Assembly (NCBI RefSeq): GCF_900109575.1
Contig: NZ_FOAF01000006.1
Location: 1-64,000 of the forward strand
DNA: 64,000 nucleotides
Reading direction: 5' to 3'
Origin: Olivibacter domesticus
GTDB taxonomy: Bacteria; Bacteroidota; Bacteroidia; Sphingobacteriales; Sphingobacteriaceae
The notes below the pieces were generated by a model. That model saw nothing but the letters and a program-made list of their open reading frames with translations. It was not told the origin of the DNA and ran no database searches. The translations under genes were made by a program, and so were the position numbers. Positions within the stretch are counted from its first letter, which is position 1; every line of letters starts with the position of its first letter. Below are positions 51,832 through 60,637 of this stretch, piece by piece.

Positions 51832-54222
51832 ATGAAATGTCTTCGGCCCTTCAGCGTACAAGCAAAACACTTCCTTATAGCATGCCTATTAGTCACTTTT
51901 TGCATGGCATGTGGAAATAGTAATACAACACGTATTTATGTTTCAAAAAGAGGCAAAGACACAAACAACGGCACCAAAGACACCCCTTATGCAAGCCCCA
52001 CAACAGCGAAAGAAGCCATTCTCAAACTAAAAAAAGAGGGACATCAGGGTGCCATTGAATTAGTCATTGAAGAAGGCATTTATTATCTAGATAAGCCATT
52101 GGTATTTCGAGCAATAGAATCAGGAACGACCCAAGCTCCCTATATCATTAAGGCTGCAGAAGGTCAAAAGGTCATCCTCAGCGCAGGTATTCCACTTGAA
52201 CTCACTTGGGAGAAGCATAATGATAAAATCTGGAAAGCCACGGTTCCAAACGGGATAACCTTTGAAAGCCTTTTTGCCAACAATAAAAGCTTAATCCGGG
52301 CACGATATCCAAACTATGATGCTGAAATCCTACCATTTAACGGTTATGCAGCGGATGCAATGAGTTTAAAAAGAACACAAAAATGGAAAAATCCCATAGG
52401 CGCTTACGTGCATGCATTGCATGTGGGCCGTTGGGGAGGTTTTCATTATCAAGTTAGTGGAAAAAATGCGCTTGGAGAGCTTCAATTAACTGGCGGACAA
52501 CAGAACAACCGACCCAGTGCCATGCACGAAACCTATCGTTATGTAGAAAATGTATTTGAAGAGCTTGACCACGAAGGGGAGTGGTATCTCGATAATACAC
52601 AGCACATACTTTATTATTACCCTGCACCGGGAGAACACATCGAGCAAATGAACTTCGAAGCGTCCCATCTAGAAAACCTCGTTACACTGCTAGGTAATGA
52701 ACAGCAGCCTATTCATGATATCACCATCCAAGGTATCAGCTTTATTCATACGGCCCCTACTTTTATGAAGACTGCGGAACCGCTCCTTCGAAGTGACTGG
52801 ACCATCTACCGCCAAGGGGCTATTAAAATTGAAGGGGCAGAACGTTGTAAAATCCTCCAGTCGAATTTCACTGATCTCGGTGGTAACGCACTATTTGTAA
52901 GCAATTATAATCGAAAAATTGAAATTGCTGGCAATCTGATAGAAAATATTGGTGCGGGCGCCATTAATGTGGTAGGCAATCCAGCAGCGGTACGCTCTCC
53001 CTCCTTTCGTTATGAAGAATTCGTGCCTATAGCTAGAATGGATACGATAAGCGGACCAAAAACAAACCAATATCCCGCCGAATGTAAGATAACAGACAAT
53101 CTCATTCGAAATATAGGACGCATAGAAAAACAGGTTGCAGGCGTACAAATCTCGATGGCGTCAGCCATACAGGTAAGCCATAATACTATTTATAATGTAC
53201 CGCGAGCAGGCATCAATATTGGTGATGGTACTTGGGGCGGTCACTTGCTAGATCATAACGATGTATTCAATACCGTACTGGAAACAAGCGATCACGGCGC
53301 TTTTAATTCATGGGGAAGAGACCGCTTTTGGCATCCCAATAGAGCAACGATGGATTCGATTGCGGATGCACATCCAGCATGGGTAAAATTGGATGCTATA
53401 AAAACCACCATTATTCAAAACAATCGTTTCCAATGTGACCATGGCTGGGACATTGATTTAGACGACGGATCTACAAATTACACCATTTTCAACAACCTCT
53501 GCCTAAGTGGCGGACTAAAGCTTCGCGAAGGTTTCTACAGGACAGTTTATAATAATGTGATGGTAAATAATGGTTTCCATCCGCACGTATGGTTCAAAAA
53601 TAGTCATGACGTCTTCAAAAACAACCTTGTTATGCAAGCACACCAAGACATTCAAGTTAATTATTGGGGAGACACCGTTGATTATAATATATATACAGCA
53701 CCTGCTGCGTTGCAGCAAGACCAAGCGAAAGGCATTGAGCATCACGGCATGGTTGTCGCTTCTTCCTTTATCAATCCCAACAGCGGAGATTTCAATTTAA
53801 ACAATACAACAAATACCTCCTTTAAACGTTTTGACATGCAGCATTTCGGCGTTACCAGCGACCGTTTAATACAGCTCGCTGAAAAGCCTGAAATCCCTCT
53901 ATTAATTACGCAAAGCAACCCTGATACTGGTGAGACCTTCAAGTGGAAGCAAAGTATCTTTAAGAATGTAGAGACCCTAGGTGAACAGTCGGCCGCAGGT
54001 TTACCAACTATTGCCGGTGTCCTCACAATAGACATCCCTACCAGCTCACCTCTCTTCGAAAGCACCCTAAAGGTTGGCGATGTCATAGTGGCTTGTAATG
54101 ACCGGCAAACAAAGAATTTTCAGGAATTATCCAATGTTTTAAAACAAGATCAATATAAAAATCAACTAAAGCTAATTATATATCGTAATCAAAAACAACA
54201 AGAAATTTTTGTTAACGAATGA
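51832..54222 (+). CDS. Lipoprotein with right-handed beta-helix (GH141-like) and C-terminal PDZ domain
   Basis: Predicted surface or periplasmic lipoprotein of 796 aa. The ATG at 51832 is preferred over the TTG at 51778; it gives signal and lipobox FCMACGN. The N-terminal part (IYVSKRGKDTNNGTKDTPYAS, ESGTTQAPYIIKAAEGQKVILSAG, FANNKSLIRARYPN) and the central parallel beta-helix (HDITIQGISF through NGFHPHVWF) look like GH141/GH110-type glycan hydrolases; GH141 includes alpha-L-fucosidases. Residues about 715-796 form a PDZ-like module (DIPTSSPLFESTLKVGDVIVACNDRQTKNF). A PDZ fused to such a beta-helix is unusual. Next to GH29 it may be a second fucosidase, but family and activity need a profile search. 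Confidence 0.75.
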   Translation: MKCLRPFSVQAKHFLIACLLVTFCMACGNSNTTRIYVSKRGKDTNNGTKDTPYASPTTAKEAILKLKKEGHQGAIELVIEEGIYYLDKPLVFRAIESGTTQAPYIIKAAEGQKVILSAGIPLELTWEKHNDKIWKATVPNGITFESLFANNKSLIRARYPNYDAEILPFNGYAADAMSLKRTQKWKNPIGAYVHALHVGRWGGFHYQVSGKNALGELQLTGGQQNNRPSAMHETYRYVENVFEELDHEGEWYLDNTQHILYYYPAPGEHIEQMNFEASHLENLVTLLGNEQQPIHDITIQGISFIHTAPTFMKTAEPLLRSDWTIYRQGAIKIEGAERCKILQSNFTDLGGNALFVSNYNRKIEIAGNLIENIGAGAINVVGNPAAVRSPSFRYEEFVPIARMDTISGPKTNQYPAECKITDNLIRNIGRIEKQVAGVQISMASAIQVSHNTIYNVPRAGINIGDGTWGGHLLDHNDVFNTVLETSDHGAFNSWGRDRFWHPNRATMDSIADAHPAWVKLDAIKTTIIQNNRFQCDHGWDIDLDDGSTNYTIFNNLCLSGGLKLREGFYRTVYNNVMVNNGFHPHVWFKNSHDVFKNNLVMQAHQDIQVNYWGDTVDYNIYTAPAALQQDQAKGIEHHGMVVASSFINPNSGDFNLNNTTNTSFKRFDMQHFGVTSDRLIQLAEKPEIPLLITQSNPDTGETFKWKQSIFKNVETLGEQSAAGLPTIAGVLTIDIPTSSPLFESTLKVGDVIVACNDRQTKNFQELSNVLKQDQYKNQLKLIIYRNQKQQEIFVNE

Positions 54223-54754
54223 TTTTAATAGTTTAGTTCATACCCATTCAAAATCAACTTGCTTTGATTGATTCGTCTATACTTTTACTTATGCAGTAAA
54301 AAATTCCGTCAACAACCAGCCTACAGTAATTAACGAGAGTATTTAATAATCAGAATTTAAGTTGAAAATTTTTAATCATAAATCCTCATAACTCTTACAA
54401 AGGGTATATAAAATGAAGCATTTGAACCGTCAAAATAATATGTATCACCGAAACAATATTTCACAAAATTCAGCTTAAAAGTGAGAAATAATGAGAATGA
54501 ATAATTTACAAACAACACACATATATCTGATTATCAAATAATTGTAATTAATAAATTTTTTATTAACCTACAACAATTATACACATTTCACATATAAACA
54601 CATTTTTTCTCTAAAATTTACATTTTTTTCTCTATTTTTATCTCAACATAATTTAAATGAAACTCAGAAAATTTACTGAAGCATAATATCAGTTATTTAG
54701 CCGACAACCTTTATTGATTTCTTTGGAGTTTCACGGTAACCTTAAAACATATAT
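54223..54754. promoter_or_regulatory. Long AT-rich leader upstream of a glycosidase gene
   Basis: These 532 bases hold no convincing gene; the longest ATG frame noted (54413 onward, 21 codons) is not supported. The DNA is extremely AT-rich between 54480 and 54660. TAATTGTAA (54539-54547), TTAAC (54563-54567) and CAACAATTATACACAT (54571-54586) repeat the block found at 27573-27613, and ATAATTGT (54538-54545) with ACAATTAT (54573-54580) form an inverted repeat. I see no clear -7/-33 pair. The length suggests complex regulation or a long untranslated leader. Confidence 0.45.
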
Positions 54755-55786
54755 ATGAAAAGAGTTTTACATGACCTTCTTCTAATTTGCTTGTTATCGA
54801 TTATTCTAGCCTGCTCAAAAGAACCTATTCCCGGCGGTGGCGATAGCTCATTAAATCCAACCAATCCACTAGAACCAGGCTTACATTTAGGTGTGGTTGG
54901 CCATCCTCTTAATCAGGAGGCTTACAAAAAGCTTTCTCCTGCTGCTCAAATCACATTAATTAAATCCCTTGGCATGAACATTTACCGGATAGGTGCTGCT
55001 ATAAGCCCGAGTACTGGTAAAATGAACATGCATGAACGTTACCTAGAATTAAAGCATTCCGCTGACTCAGCGGGCATCACGATTCTTCCTATGGTTCCGG
55101 CTAAATTAGACTTCAATGATACAGAAACAAAGTCGTACCAAGCGGGTTATGATCGTGCCAATAAATATGCCTCTGTTTATAAAGATGACTTTATATATTA
55201 TAATATTGCTAACGAGCTAGACAACAAGTGTATTTTACCGAATAAATCAGGTGTCTCCCGTTCAGACTATGATACTGCTAAATTTAAAATTATAGCAGCA
55301 CATCTAAAAGGAATGAATGATGGAATAAAAGCCGTCGATAATAATGCACAAACTATGATTAATGCTTGTTGGATGCATTATCAATATTTATTAATGCTGG
55401 AGGAATATGGAGTGGATTTCGACATTGTAGCTTACCATTGGTATGACGATATGGAAAAGCTCGCACTAAAAACTTATAACATAACAGACATTTCACAATT
55501 TTTATCTGAGAAATTTACCAAGCCCATATGGTTTACAGAGGTCAATATAAGAAACTATAAAGGGACTACAGCAGACGAAATACAGAGAGATTTTTTAAAT
55601 AGTTTTATTACTAAGTGTAAAAATAACCCTCAAGTTAAAGCGCTTATTATTTATGAGTTATTTAATCAGCCTGTTTTTAAAAATTCGGAATCATATTACG
55701 GACTATTCGATTGGGTTAAACCTTATAGCGACTATATTCCGAAATTGTGGGCGAAAGAAATCACAGACTACAAGGCCCATTATTAA
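54755..55786 (+). CDS. Lipoprotein glycoside hydrolase, clan GH-A (GH39/GH5-like)
   Basis: A 343-aa lipoprotein with lipobox ILACSK (Cys20) and a TIM-barrel hydrolase domain (about 40-340). The clan GH-A acid/base lies in YNIANELDN (Glu154) and the nucleophile in IWFTEVNIRN (Glu262); AYHWYDD fits the active-site strand before it. The family cannot be fixed; GH39 and related PslG-like enzymes are the closest by pattern. PslG-type enzymes trim self-made EPS, and this gene shares an upstream sequence block with the EPS-adjacent kinase operon, so an EPS-processing role is possible. It stands alone, 122 bases before the iron-uptake genes. Confidence 0.75.
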   Translation: MKRVLHDLLLICLLSIILACSKEPIPGGGDSSLNPTNPLEPGLHLGVVGHPLNQEAYKKLSPAAQITLIKSLGMNIYRIGAAISPSTGKMNMHERYLELKHSADSAGITILPMVPAKLDFNDTETKSYQAGYDRANKYASVYKDDFIYYNIANELDNKCILPNKSGVSRSDYDTAKFKIIAAHLKGMNDGIKAVDNNAQTMINACWMHYQYLLMLEEYGVDFDIVAYHWYDDMEKLALKTYNITDISQFLSEKFTKPIWFTEVNIRNYKGTTADEIQRDFLNSFITKCKNNPQVKALIIYELFNQPVFKNSESYYGLFDWVKPYSDYIPKLWAKEITDYKAHY

Positions 55787-55825
55787 TAGCATACCGTATC
55801 AGTAATTATTTAGATTAATTCAAAA

Positions 55826-55855
55826 TAATTTTGGTAAAGTGTAACCAATACACTT
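55826..55855 (+). promoter_or_regulatory. Promoter element and inverted repeat before the siderophore receptor
   Basis: TAATTTTG (55826-55833) matches the -7 consensus TAnnTTTG. Immediately downstream AAGTGTA (55837-55843) and TACACTT (55849-55855) form a perfect inverted repeat with spacer ACCAA, 54 bases before the start codon. The position at a likely transcription start fits an operator, perhaps for an iron-responsive repressor. It does not look like a standard Fur box. Confidence 0.45.
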
Positions 55856-55908
55856 ACTTTGTTATTTAGATTTAATACAAATAAATATCAACTGAACTGT
55901 ATATTAGC

Positions 55909-58353
55909 ATGAAAGCCTTTGGCCCTTTTCTATTTTTCTTCATACTGTGCTATCAAGTCATTTTTGCACAGCAACATCCATCAACGCTTCAAGGTACTAT
56001 CACCAATGACAAAAATGAACCATTAGAAGGTGTAACCGTAGCGGTAAACAATCGCTTAACAACTAAATCAAACGATCAAGGAAAGTTTGCGCTTTCTTTT
56101 CCTCCAGGCACCTACCAGCTCACTTTCCGTTTTGTAGGATACAACACAGAACAGGTATCGGTCGAAATTTTTCAAGATGTATCCAAAGAACTTACAATAG
56201 CTCTTTCACCGACAAATGAAACGCTCCAATCCGTAGAAGTGATCGGCAGAAAAGAAAGTAGCTATAAGAACACCAACTCATTCAGTGGTACAAAAACAGC
56301 TACTCCCATTAAAGAAATACCTCAATCAATCAGCTACGTTACGAAAGAAACCCTTGACGATCAGTTAGCTTTCAAAACCAGTGATGCCATTAAAAATGTA
56401 AGCGGTGTGAACCAATACTCCTACAATAATAATGACTTTGTGTTACGCGGCTTTCGCGCCAGCAATACCCTTGTAAATGGCTTACGCATTTCAACAAGGG
56501 GTTGGGCGCAGAACCTGCTCCCTTATGTGGAGCGTATTGAAGTAATCAAAGGGCCTGCATCTGCCCTATTTGCAAATACAGATCCCGGCGGCACCATTAA
56601 TACCGTTACAAAAAAACCTTTGGATGAAACAAGAAGATCTATCAATTTTACTACCGGCAGCTACAATACCTATCGCACCACATTAGACTTCACAGGACCG
56701 CTTACCGAGAATAAAAATCTGTTATACCGACTCAATCTCGCTTATCAAAATGCAGAATCATTCCGCATGCTGCAAGACGGTACGGCCATGGTTATTGCAC
56801 CATCGTTCTCCTTCATCCCCAATGAACGTACACGCATCAACTTCGATCTGGTATACCAGTATAATAAAGGGCGGTTAGATCGTGGCCAGCCTATCTTTGG
56901 TGCTTCACAGGGCACTGATCTTTATTCAACGCCTACTTCTTTTGCCATTGGGCGCAAAAACGATTATCAGAAAGAACTTAATCTCTTTTCTACTATTTCC
57001 CTTCAACATCAATTCACGGACAATATCAGTTTCAACGCCTCTTATTTAAAATCTTATTACGATGAAGACCTGTTAGAGCATCGTACATCCAATAATTATG
57101 GTGTAGATAAAGAGGGGAATCAGATCCCCACACTTATGGGCATGCAAACCATCAGACGCCTTCGCAAAAACTACATTGACAACCTCACTACTTATTTTAA
57201 TTTCAATTTCAATACCGGCCCTTTAGCACATAAATTATTAGTCGGTTATGATTATATTCAAGAAGTATTTCCGAAAGGCAACTCCACCTATAATGCAAAC
57301 GGTTTCTTAAGTCGCGATGGGAAAAGCACCATCAGCACCTATAAGCCGGCAGATAGTGCAAAATACATGATCGTAAACAATATGCCGGTTCCTAATGTGC
57401 CCTATTTTAATTTGGCCAACCCCGACTATTCCATCTCCGAAATCTCCAATTATCTCAATGTATCGCGCGAGGAAACACCTACTAAATACTATGTAAATGG
57501 AATCTATCTACAAGAGCAGCTTAAGTGGGGCAAATGGCAGGCATTACTAGGTTTTAGGCAAGAATTTTATACCGATATCTTAAATTACACGAAAGAAAAT
57601 GAAGAAAAAGTAGAACAAAAAGCATTTATCCCACGCGTTGGTCTAGTATATACACCGCTAGAACCGGTGAGTTTTTATGCCACCTATACCGAAGGGTATC
57701 AACCACAAAGTGCCGGTACCATTGGTGATCCAGAGACCTACGGTGGACCCTTTGACCCGTTAATAAGTAATATGATTGAAGCCGGTGCAAAAATGGAATT
57801 CTTTCATAAAAACCTGGCGATAAATACCGCCTTTTATCGTATTGAACAAAACAACATCCTCGTGAATGCAAACGCCGAGGGCAACCCGGATCTACTTCGA
57901 CAAATAGGTCAGCAGCAAGCAAAAGGGATAGAGCTAGATATTTACGGTAATGTACATCCCAACTTTAGTGTTACCGCCAACTTCTCTTATAATGTGGCAA
58001 AAATCACTAAAAGCGATGATGCGGAAGAGGTAGGTACCATCATGCCCAACGCGCCTAAAAGCCAGGGTAATCTTTGGATGAAGTATGCCTTTACAGGTCA
58101 AACACTCGAAGGTTTCGCCCTTGCCTTAGGCGCTAACTATGCGACCCGTCGAAACACAGATACAGATATCCTAAAGCTTCCTGCTTACTGGGTGGCCAAT
58201 GCTGCTTTATTTTACCGCATTGACAAATTTAAACTTTCCGTAAATATGAACAACCTATTAAACAAGGTTTATTGGGTAGGAGGATTTGATTATGTACGCC
58301 TTTTTCCCGGCGCCCCCCGTAATTATATGCTGTCACTTGGTTATACATTTTAG
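55909..58353 (+). CDS. TonB-dependent siderophore receptor
   Basis: Outer-membrane receptor of 814 aa for an iron chelate. Signal peptide ends near VIFA-QQH. A carboxypeptidase-regulatory-like domain (about 25-105, LQGTITNDKNEPLEGVTVAV) precedes the plug domain (PIKEIPQSISYVTKETLDDQ, FVLRGFRAS, VERIEVIKGPASALFANTDPGGTINTVTKKP) typical of TIGR01783 ferric-siderophore receptors. A 22-strand barrel ends in MLSLGYTF. No STN domain is present. The PepSY protein gene follows after 155 bases, a frequent pairing in iron uptake. Confidence 0.95.
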   Translation: MKAFGPFLFFFILCYQVIFAQQHPSTLQGTITNDKNEPLEGVTVAVNNRLTTKSNDQGKFALSFPPGTYQLTFRFVGYNTEQVSVEIFQDVSKELTIALSPTNETLQSVEVIGRKESSYKNTNSFSGTKTATPIKEIPQSISYVTKETLDDQLAFKTSDAIKNVSGVNQYSYNNNDFVLRGFRASNTLVNGLRISTRGWAQNLLPYVERIEVIKGPASALFANTDPGGTINTVTKKPLDETRRSINFTTGSYNTYRTTLDFTGPLTENKNLLYRLNLAYQNAESFRMLQDGTAMVIAPSFSFIPNERTRINFDLVYQYNKGRLDRGQPIFGASQGTDLYSTPTSFAIGRKNDYQKELNLFSTISLQHQFTDNISFNASYLKSYYDEDLLEHRTSNNYGVDKEGNQIPTLMGMQTIRRLRKNYIDNLTTYFNFNFNTGPLAHKLLVGYDYIQEVFPKGNSTYNANGFLSRDGKSTISTYKPADSAKYMIVNNMPVPNVPYFNLANPDYSISEISNYLNVSREETPTKYYVNGIYLQEQLKWGKWQALLGFRQEFYTDILNYTKENEEKVEQKAFIPRVGLVYTPLEPVSFYATYTEGYQPQSAGTIGDPETYGGPFDPLISNMIEAGAKMEFFHKNLAINTAFYRIEQNNILVNANAEGNPDLLRQIGQQQAKGIELDIYGNVHPNFSVTANFSYNVAKITKSDDAEEVGTIMPNAPKSQGNLWMKYAFTGQTLEGFALALGANYATRRNTDTDILKLPAYWVANAALFYRIDKFKLSVNMNNLLNKVYWVGGFDYVRLFPGAPRNYMLSLGYTF

Positions 58354-58508
58354 ATGGATAAAAACCGCTTTGCGATTCATGAGTTCCTTAAAAAGTAAAA
58401 GATGAACGAACTAATTATTTACGGATGAAACCTGCATAAATTGCCATATACAGAAGGCGATGAATAATTTGTGCAAGCTTCATTGCCATTAAAAGAACAA
58501 TTATTCGA

Positions 58509-59666
58509 ATGAAAAATGCAAAAAAAATAATCAGCTGGCTACATCTATGGTTGGGGTTAGCGGTAGGCCTAATCTTTAGCATCGCCGCGCTTACCGGCGC
58601 TATATTAGTGTTCGAAGAAGAGTTAGATCCGGTATTGTATCATTCGTTTTACTATATGGATAAGCCTGTTCCTGATCAGACGCCTCTGCCACTTGATAGA
58701 TTAGCCCAACAGGCAACCCTATATGCTAAAGAAGACACCCTTCATTCCATGCTGATACCCGCCAATCAAATCAGCCAACGTAATATACTTTTCCAGACGA
58801 CAGGAACACGGTTAGAACGAACACTTTTAGCCATTAATCCCTATACAGGGCAGCTCGAAAAAAAGATTGCCGGTAATAGGCATCTTTTTACAATGGCTGA
58901 AGACCTTCACCGACAATTATTCTTAGGCAAAATAGGAAAAGCAATTACCGGTGTTTGCTGCCTCTCATACCTCACCATCCTCCTTACCGGCTTAATCCTG
59001 TGGTGGCCCAAGAACAAAAAGATCCTACAACAGCGATTGAAGATCAAATGGGATGCGAAATTTAAAAGGCTAAACTGGGATTTACATGCCGTGGGAGGCT
59101 TTTATACCTTACCTATCTTATTGATCATTGCCTTTACAGGCCTTACCTGGAGTTACAAGTGGTTCAATGATGGTATCTTTTATTTATTTGATGGCAAAGG
59201 ACCTCAAAAACTGGCAATACCTTATTATGCTGGCGCAAGCTCATCATCGCAGGGAGTATTACAGAAGACCTACATGCAGGCGCAAAAACTACTCCCCTAT
59301 AACAGTGACATTACGATATCGCTTCCCGAAAAGGCATCTCCCATCATCCAGATCAGTAAGGAGCAAACAAATGCATCCGTACCGAATGTGGTTGATCGAC
59401 TGTTATTTGATCAATACACCGGTAAACTAATCAAAAAAGAACTTTACGAAAGCCAGTCACAAGGTATGAAAGTACGGCGGCTTATTTTTCCTATCCATAC
59501 CGGTAGTATATACGGCCTTCCCACTAAGATATTAGCTTTTTTATCCTGTCTTATTGGCGCCAGCCTGCCTATTACCGGTTTTATCATTTGGTTAAAAAGA
59601 AAAAAGAAAACAAAGAAGGCCGGCAAAAAAATGGTCGTTTATGCAAAACAACCAATATTACAATAA
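58509..59666 (+). CDS. PepSY-associated TM domain protein (iron-regulated membrane protein)
   Basis: Inner-membrane protein of 385 aa with four membrane helices: IISWLHLWLGLAVGLIFSIAALTGAILVFEEELDP at the start, ITGVCCLSYLTILLTGLILWWPK, VGGFYTLPILLIIAFTGLTWSYKWF and a C-terminal ILAFLSCLIGASLPITGFIIW. This is the PepSY_TM pattern; members reduce ferric-siderophores (FsrB/PiuB-like) in studied cases. Conserved His residues (HLW, DLHAVGG, FPIHTGSIYGL) could bind haem. It follows the siderophore receptor and likely acts after uptake. Confidence 0.93.
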   Translation: MKNAKKIISWLHLWLGLAVGLIFSIAALTGAILVFEEELDPVLYHSFYYMDKPVPDQTPLPLDRLAQQATLYAKEDTLHSMLIPANQISQRNILFQTTGTRLERTLLAINPYTGQLEKKIAGNRHLFTMAEDLHRQLFLGKIGKAITGVCCLSYLTILLTGLILWWPKNKKILQQRLKIKWDAKFKRLNWDLHAVGGFYTLPILLIIAFTGLTWSYKWFNDGIFYLFDGKGPQKLAIPYYAGASSSSQGVLQKTYMQAQKLLPYNSDITISLPEKASPIIQISKEQTNASVPNVVDRLLFDQYTGKLIKKELYESQSQGMKVRRLIFPIHTGSIYGLPTKILAFLSCLIGASLPITGFIIWLKRKKKTKKAGKKMVVYAKQPILQ

Positions 59667-59987
59667 CTTTTGCCTACAGCTGTCATTTCGCGGCCTTTTA
59701 GACATCCTCTACGGCAGCATATCCCATTTAAAACTACCTCTCGGTTTTAATTTTATTTAATAGGGTTACCCTTAAATTGGCAGCCTTTTTTGGCAGCGAA
59801 AGTTAACTTCACATCATCATTCGCGTTAGTTTTTAATAGTTGCCTACATGCTCACCATTCATCACATAAAAGATATTATAGAAGAAAGAAAACATTAATT
59901 ATCTCCAATTTATTTAATTTTTATATAGCTTTGTTTATTCAGGATGTAAAATAAACCTTCATTACCAACCAATTAATTATCCTAACG
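59667..59987. other. Intergenic region before the ECF sigma operon
   Basis: The 321 bases carry no gene that I can support. AGGGT-T-ACCCT near 59761 is a very short hairpin, and TTGGCAGC occurs twice around 59778-59795. The -7-like element at 59926 is listed separately. No tRNA is visible. Confidence 0.5.
59926..59933 (+). promoter_or_regulatory. Likely -7 promoter element of the sigma factor operon
   Basis: TAGCTTTG matches TAnnTTTG exactly and lies 54 bases before the ATG of the sigma factor gene. No clear -33 TTG is seen at the expected distance in the AT-rich upstream DNA. Confidence 0.45.
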
Positions 59988-60572
59988 ATGGCATCACATG
60001 AGCCTATAGATCCCTATTTAATCGCGCAGCTCAAATTGGGCAGTGAGGCAGCATTCAGGAAAATTTATCAGCAATTACATCTTAAGGTTTACCGGTTTAT
60101 TTTTGCTTTACTAAAAGATTCCTGTCAAAGTGAAGAAATATTACAGGAAACGTTCGTTAGTTTATGGGTAAACAGGCAGCACCTCAAGGGAGAGCTCCCC
60201 CTTTATCCTTATCTATACCTAACTGCGCGCCGGCTCACTATTGATGCCTTCCGCAAAGCAAGCAGCGAGCAGCACTTCAAAGAAAGGCTGCAGTTCTTAC
60301 AGCTAGACAGCACGAACGAAACGGAAGAACAGATTCTGATGTCCGACTTGCAAAACCTCACCAAAGAGGCCATCAATATTTTACCACCACAACAGCGCAT
60401 CATCTTTCAGTTAAGCAGAATAGAAAATTTATCTTACGATGAAATTGCTCTCCAACTAAATATCTCAAGAAATACCGTTCGTAACCACTTAGTAAGTGCG
60501 TTAAAAACATTAAGAGCACATTTTGTCAAACATGATATTATCTTATTTTTTATTTTTTTTCTGCTCCACTAG
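59988..60572 (+). CDS. ECF RNA polymerase sigma factor (FecI-like)
   Basis: Sigma-70 family factor of 194 aa. Region 2 (about 25-90) reads FRKIYQQLHLKVYRFIFALLKD, CQSEEILQETFVSLW and YPYLYLTARRLTIDAFRKA. Region 4 (about 130-182) has ILPPQQRIIFQLSRIENLSYDEIALQLNISRNTVRNHL. A hydrophobic C-terminal tail (IILFFIFFLLH) is common in Bacteroidota SusC-linked ECF factors. Followed by fecR (65-base gap) and an STN-bearing susC, so it should drive this glycan-uptake locus when released by FecR. Confidence 0.95.
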   Translation: MASHEPIDPYLIAQLKLGSEAAFRKIYQQLHLKVYRFIFALLKDSCQSEEILQETFVSLWVNRQHLKGELPLYPYLYLTARRLTIDAFRKASSEQHFKERLQFLQLDSTNETEEQILMSDLQNLTKEAINILPPQQRIIFQLSRIENLSYDEIALQLNISRNTVRNHLVSALKTLRAHFVKHDIILFFIFFLLH

Positions 60573-60637
60573 TTCGCTAAAGCCTTTCATCCGTTTTAAT
60601 AATATACACCAGTTATAAACAATCTTTTCACGCACCA

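Noticed and set aside
53742-54086. A 114-codon minus-strand frame opposite the beta-helix gene
   Set aside because: Fully antisense to a supported gene, with no recognisable domain or upstream signals.
54413-54478. A 21-codon ATG frame in the long leader before the GH-A lipoprotein gene
   Set aside because: Too short, Asn-rich as expected from AT-rich DNA, and no link to the next gene's start.
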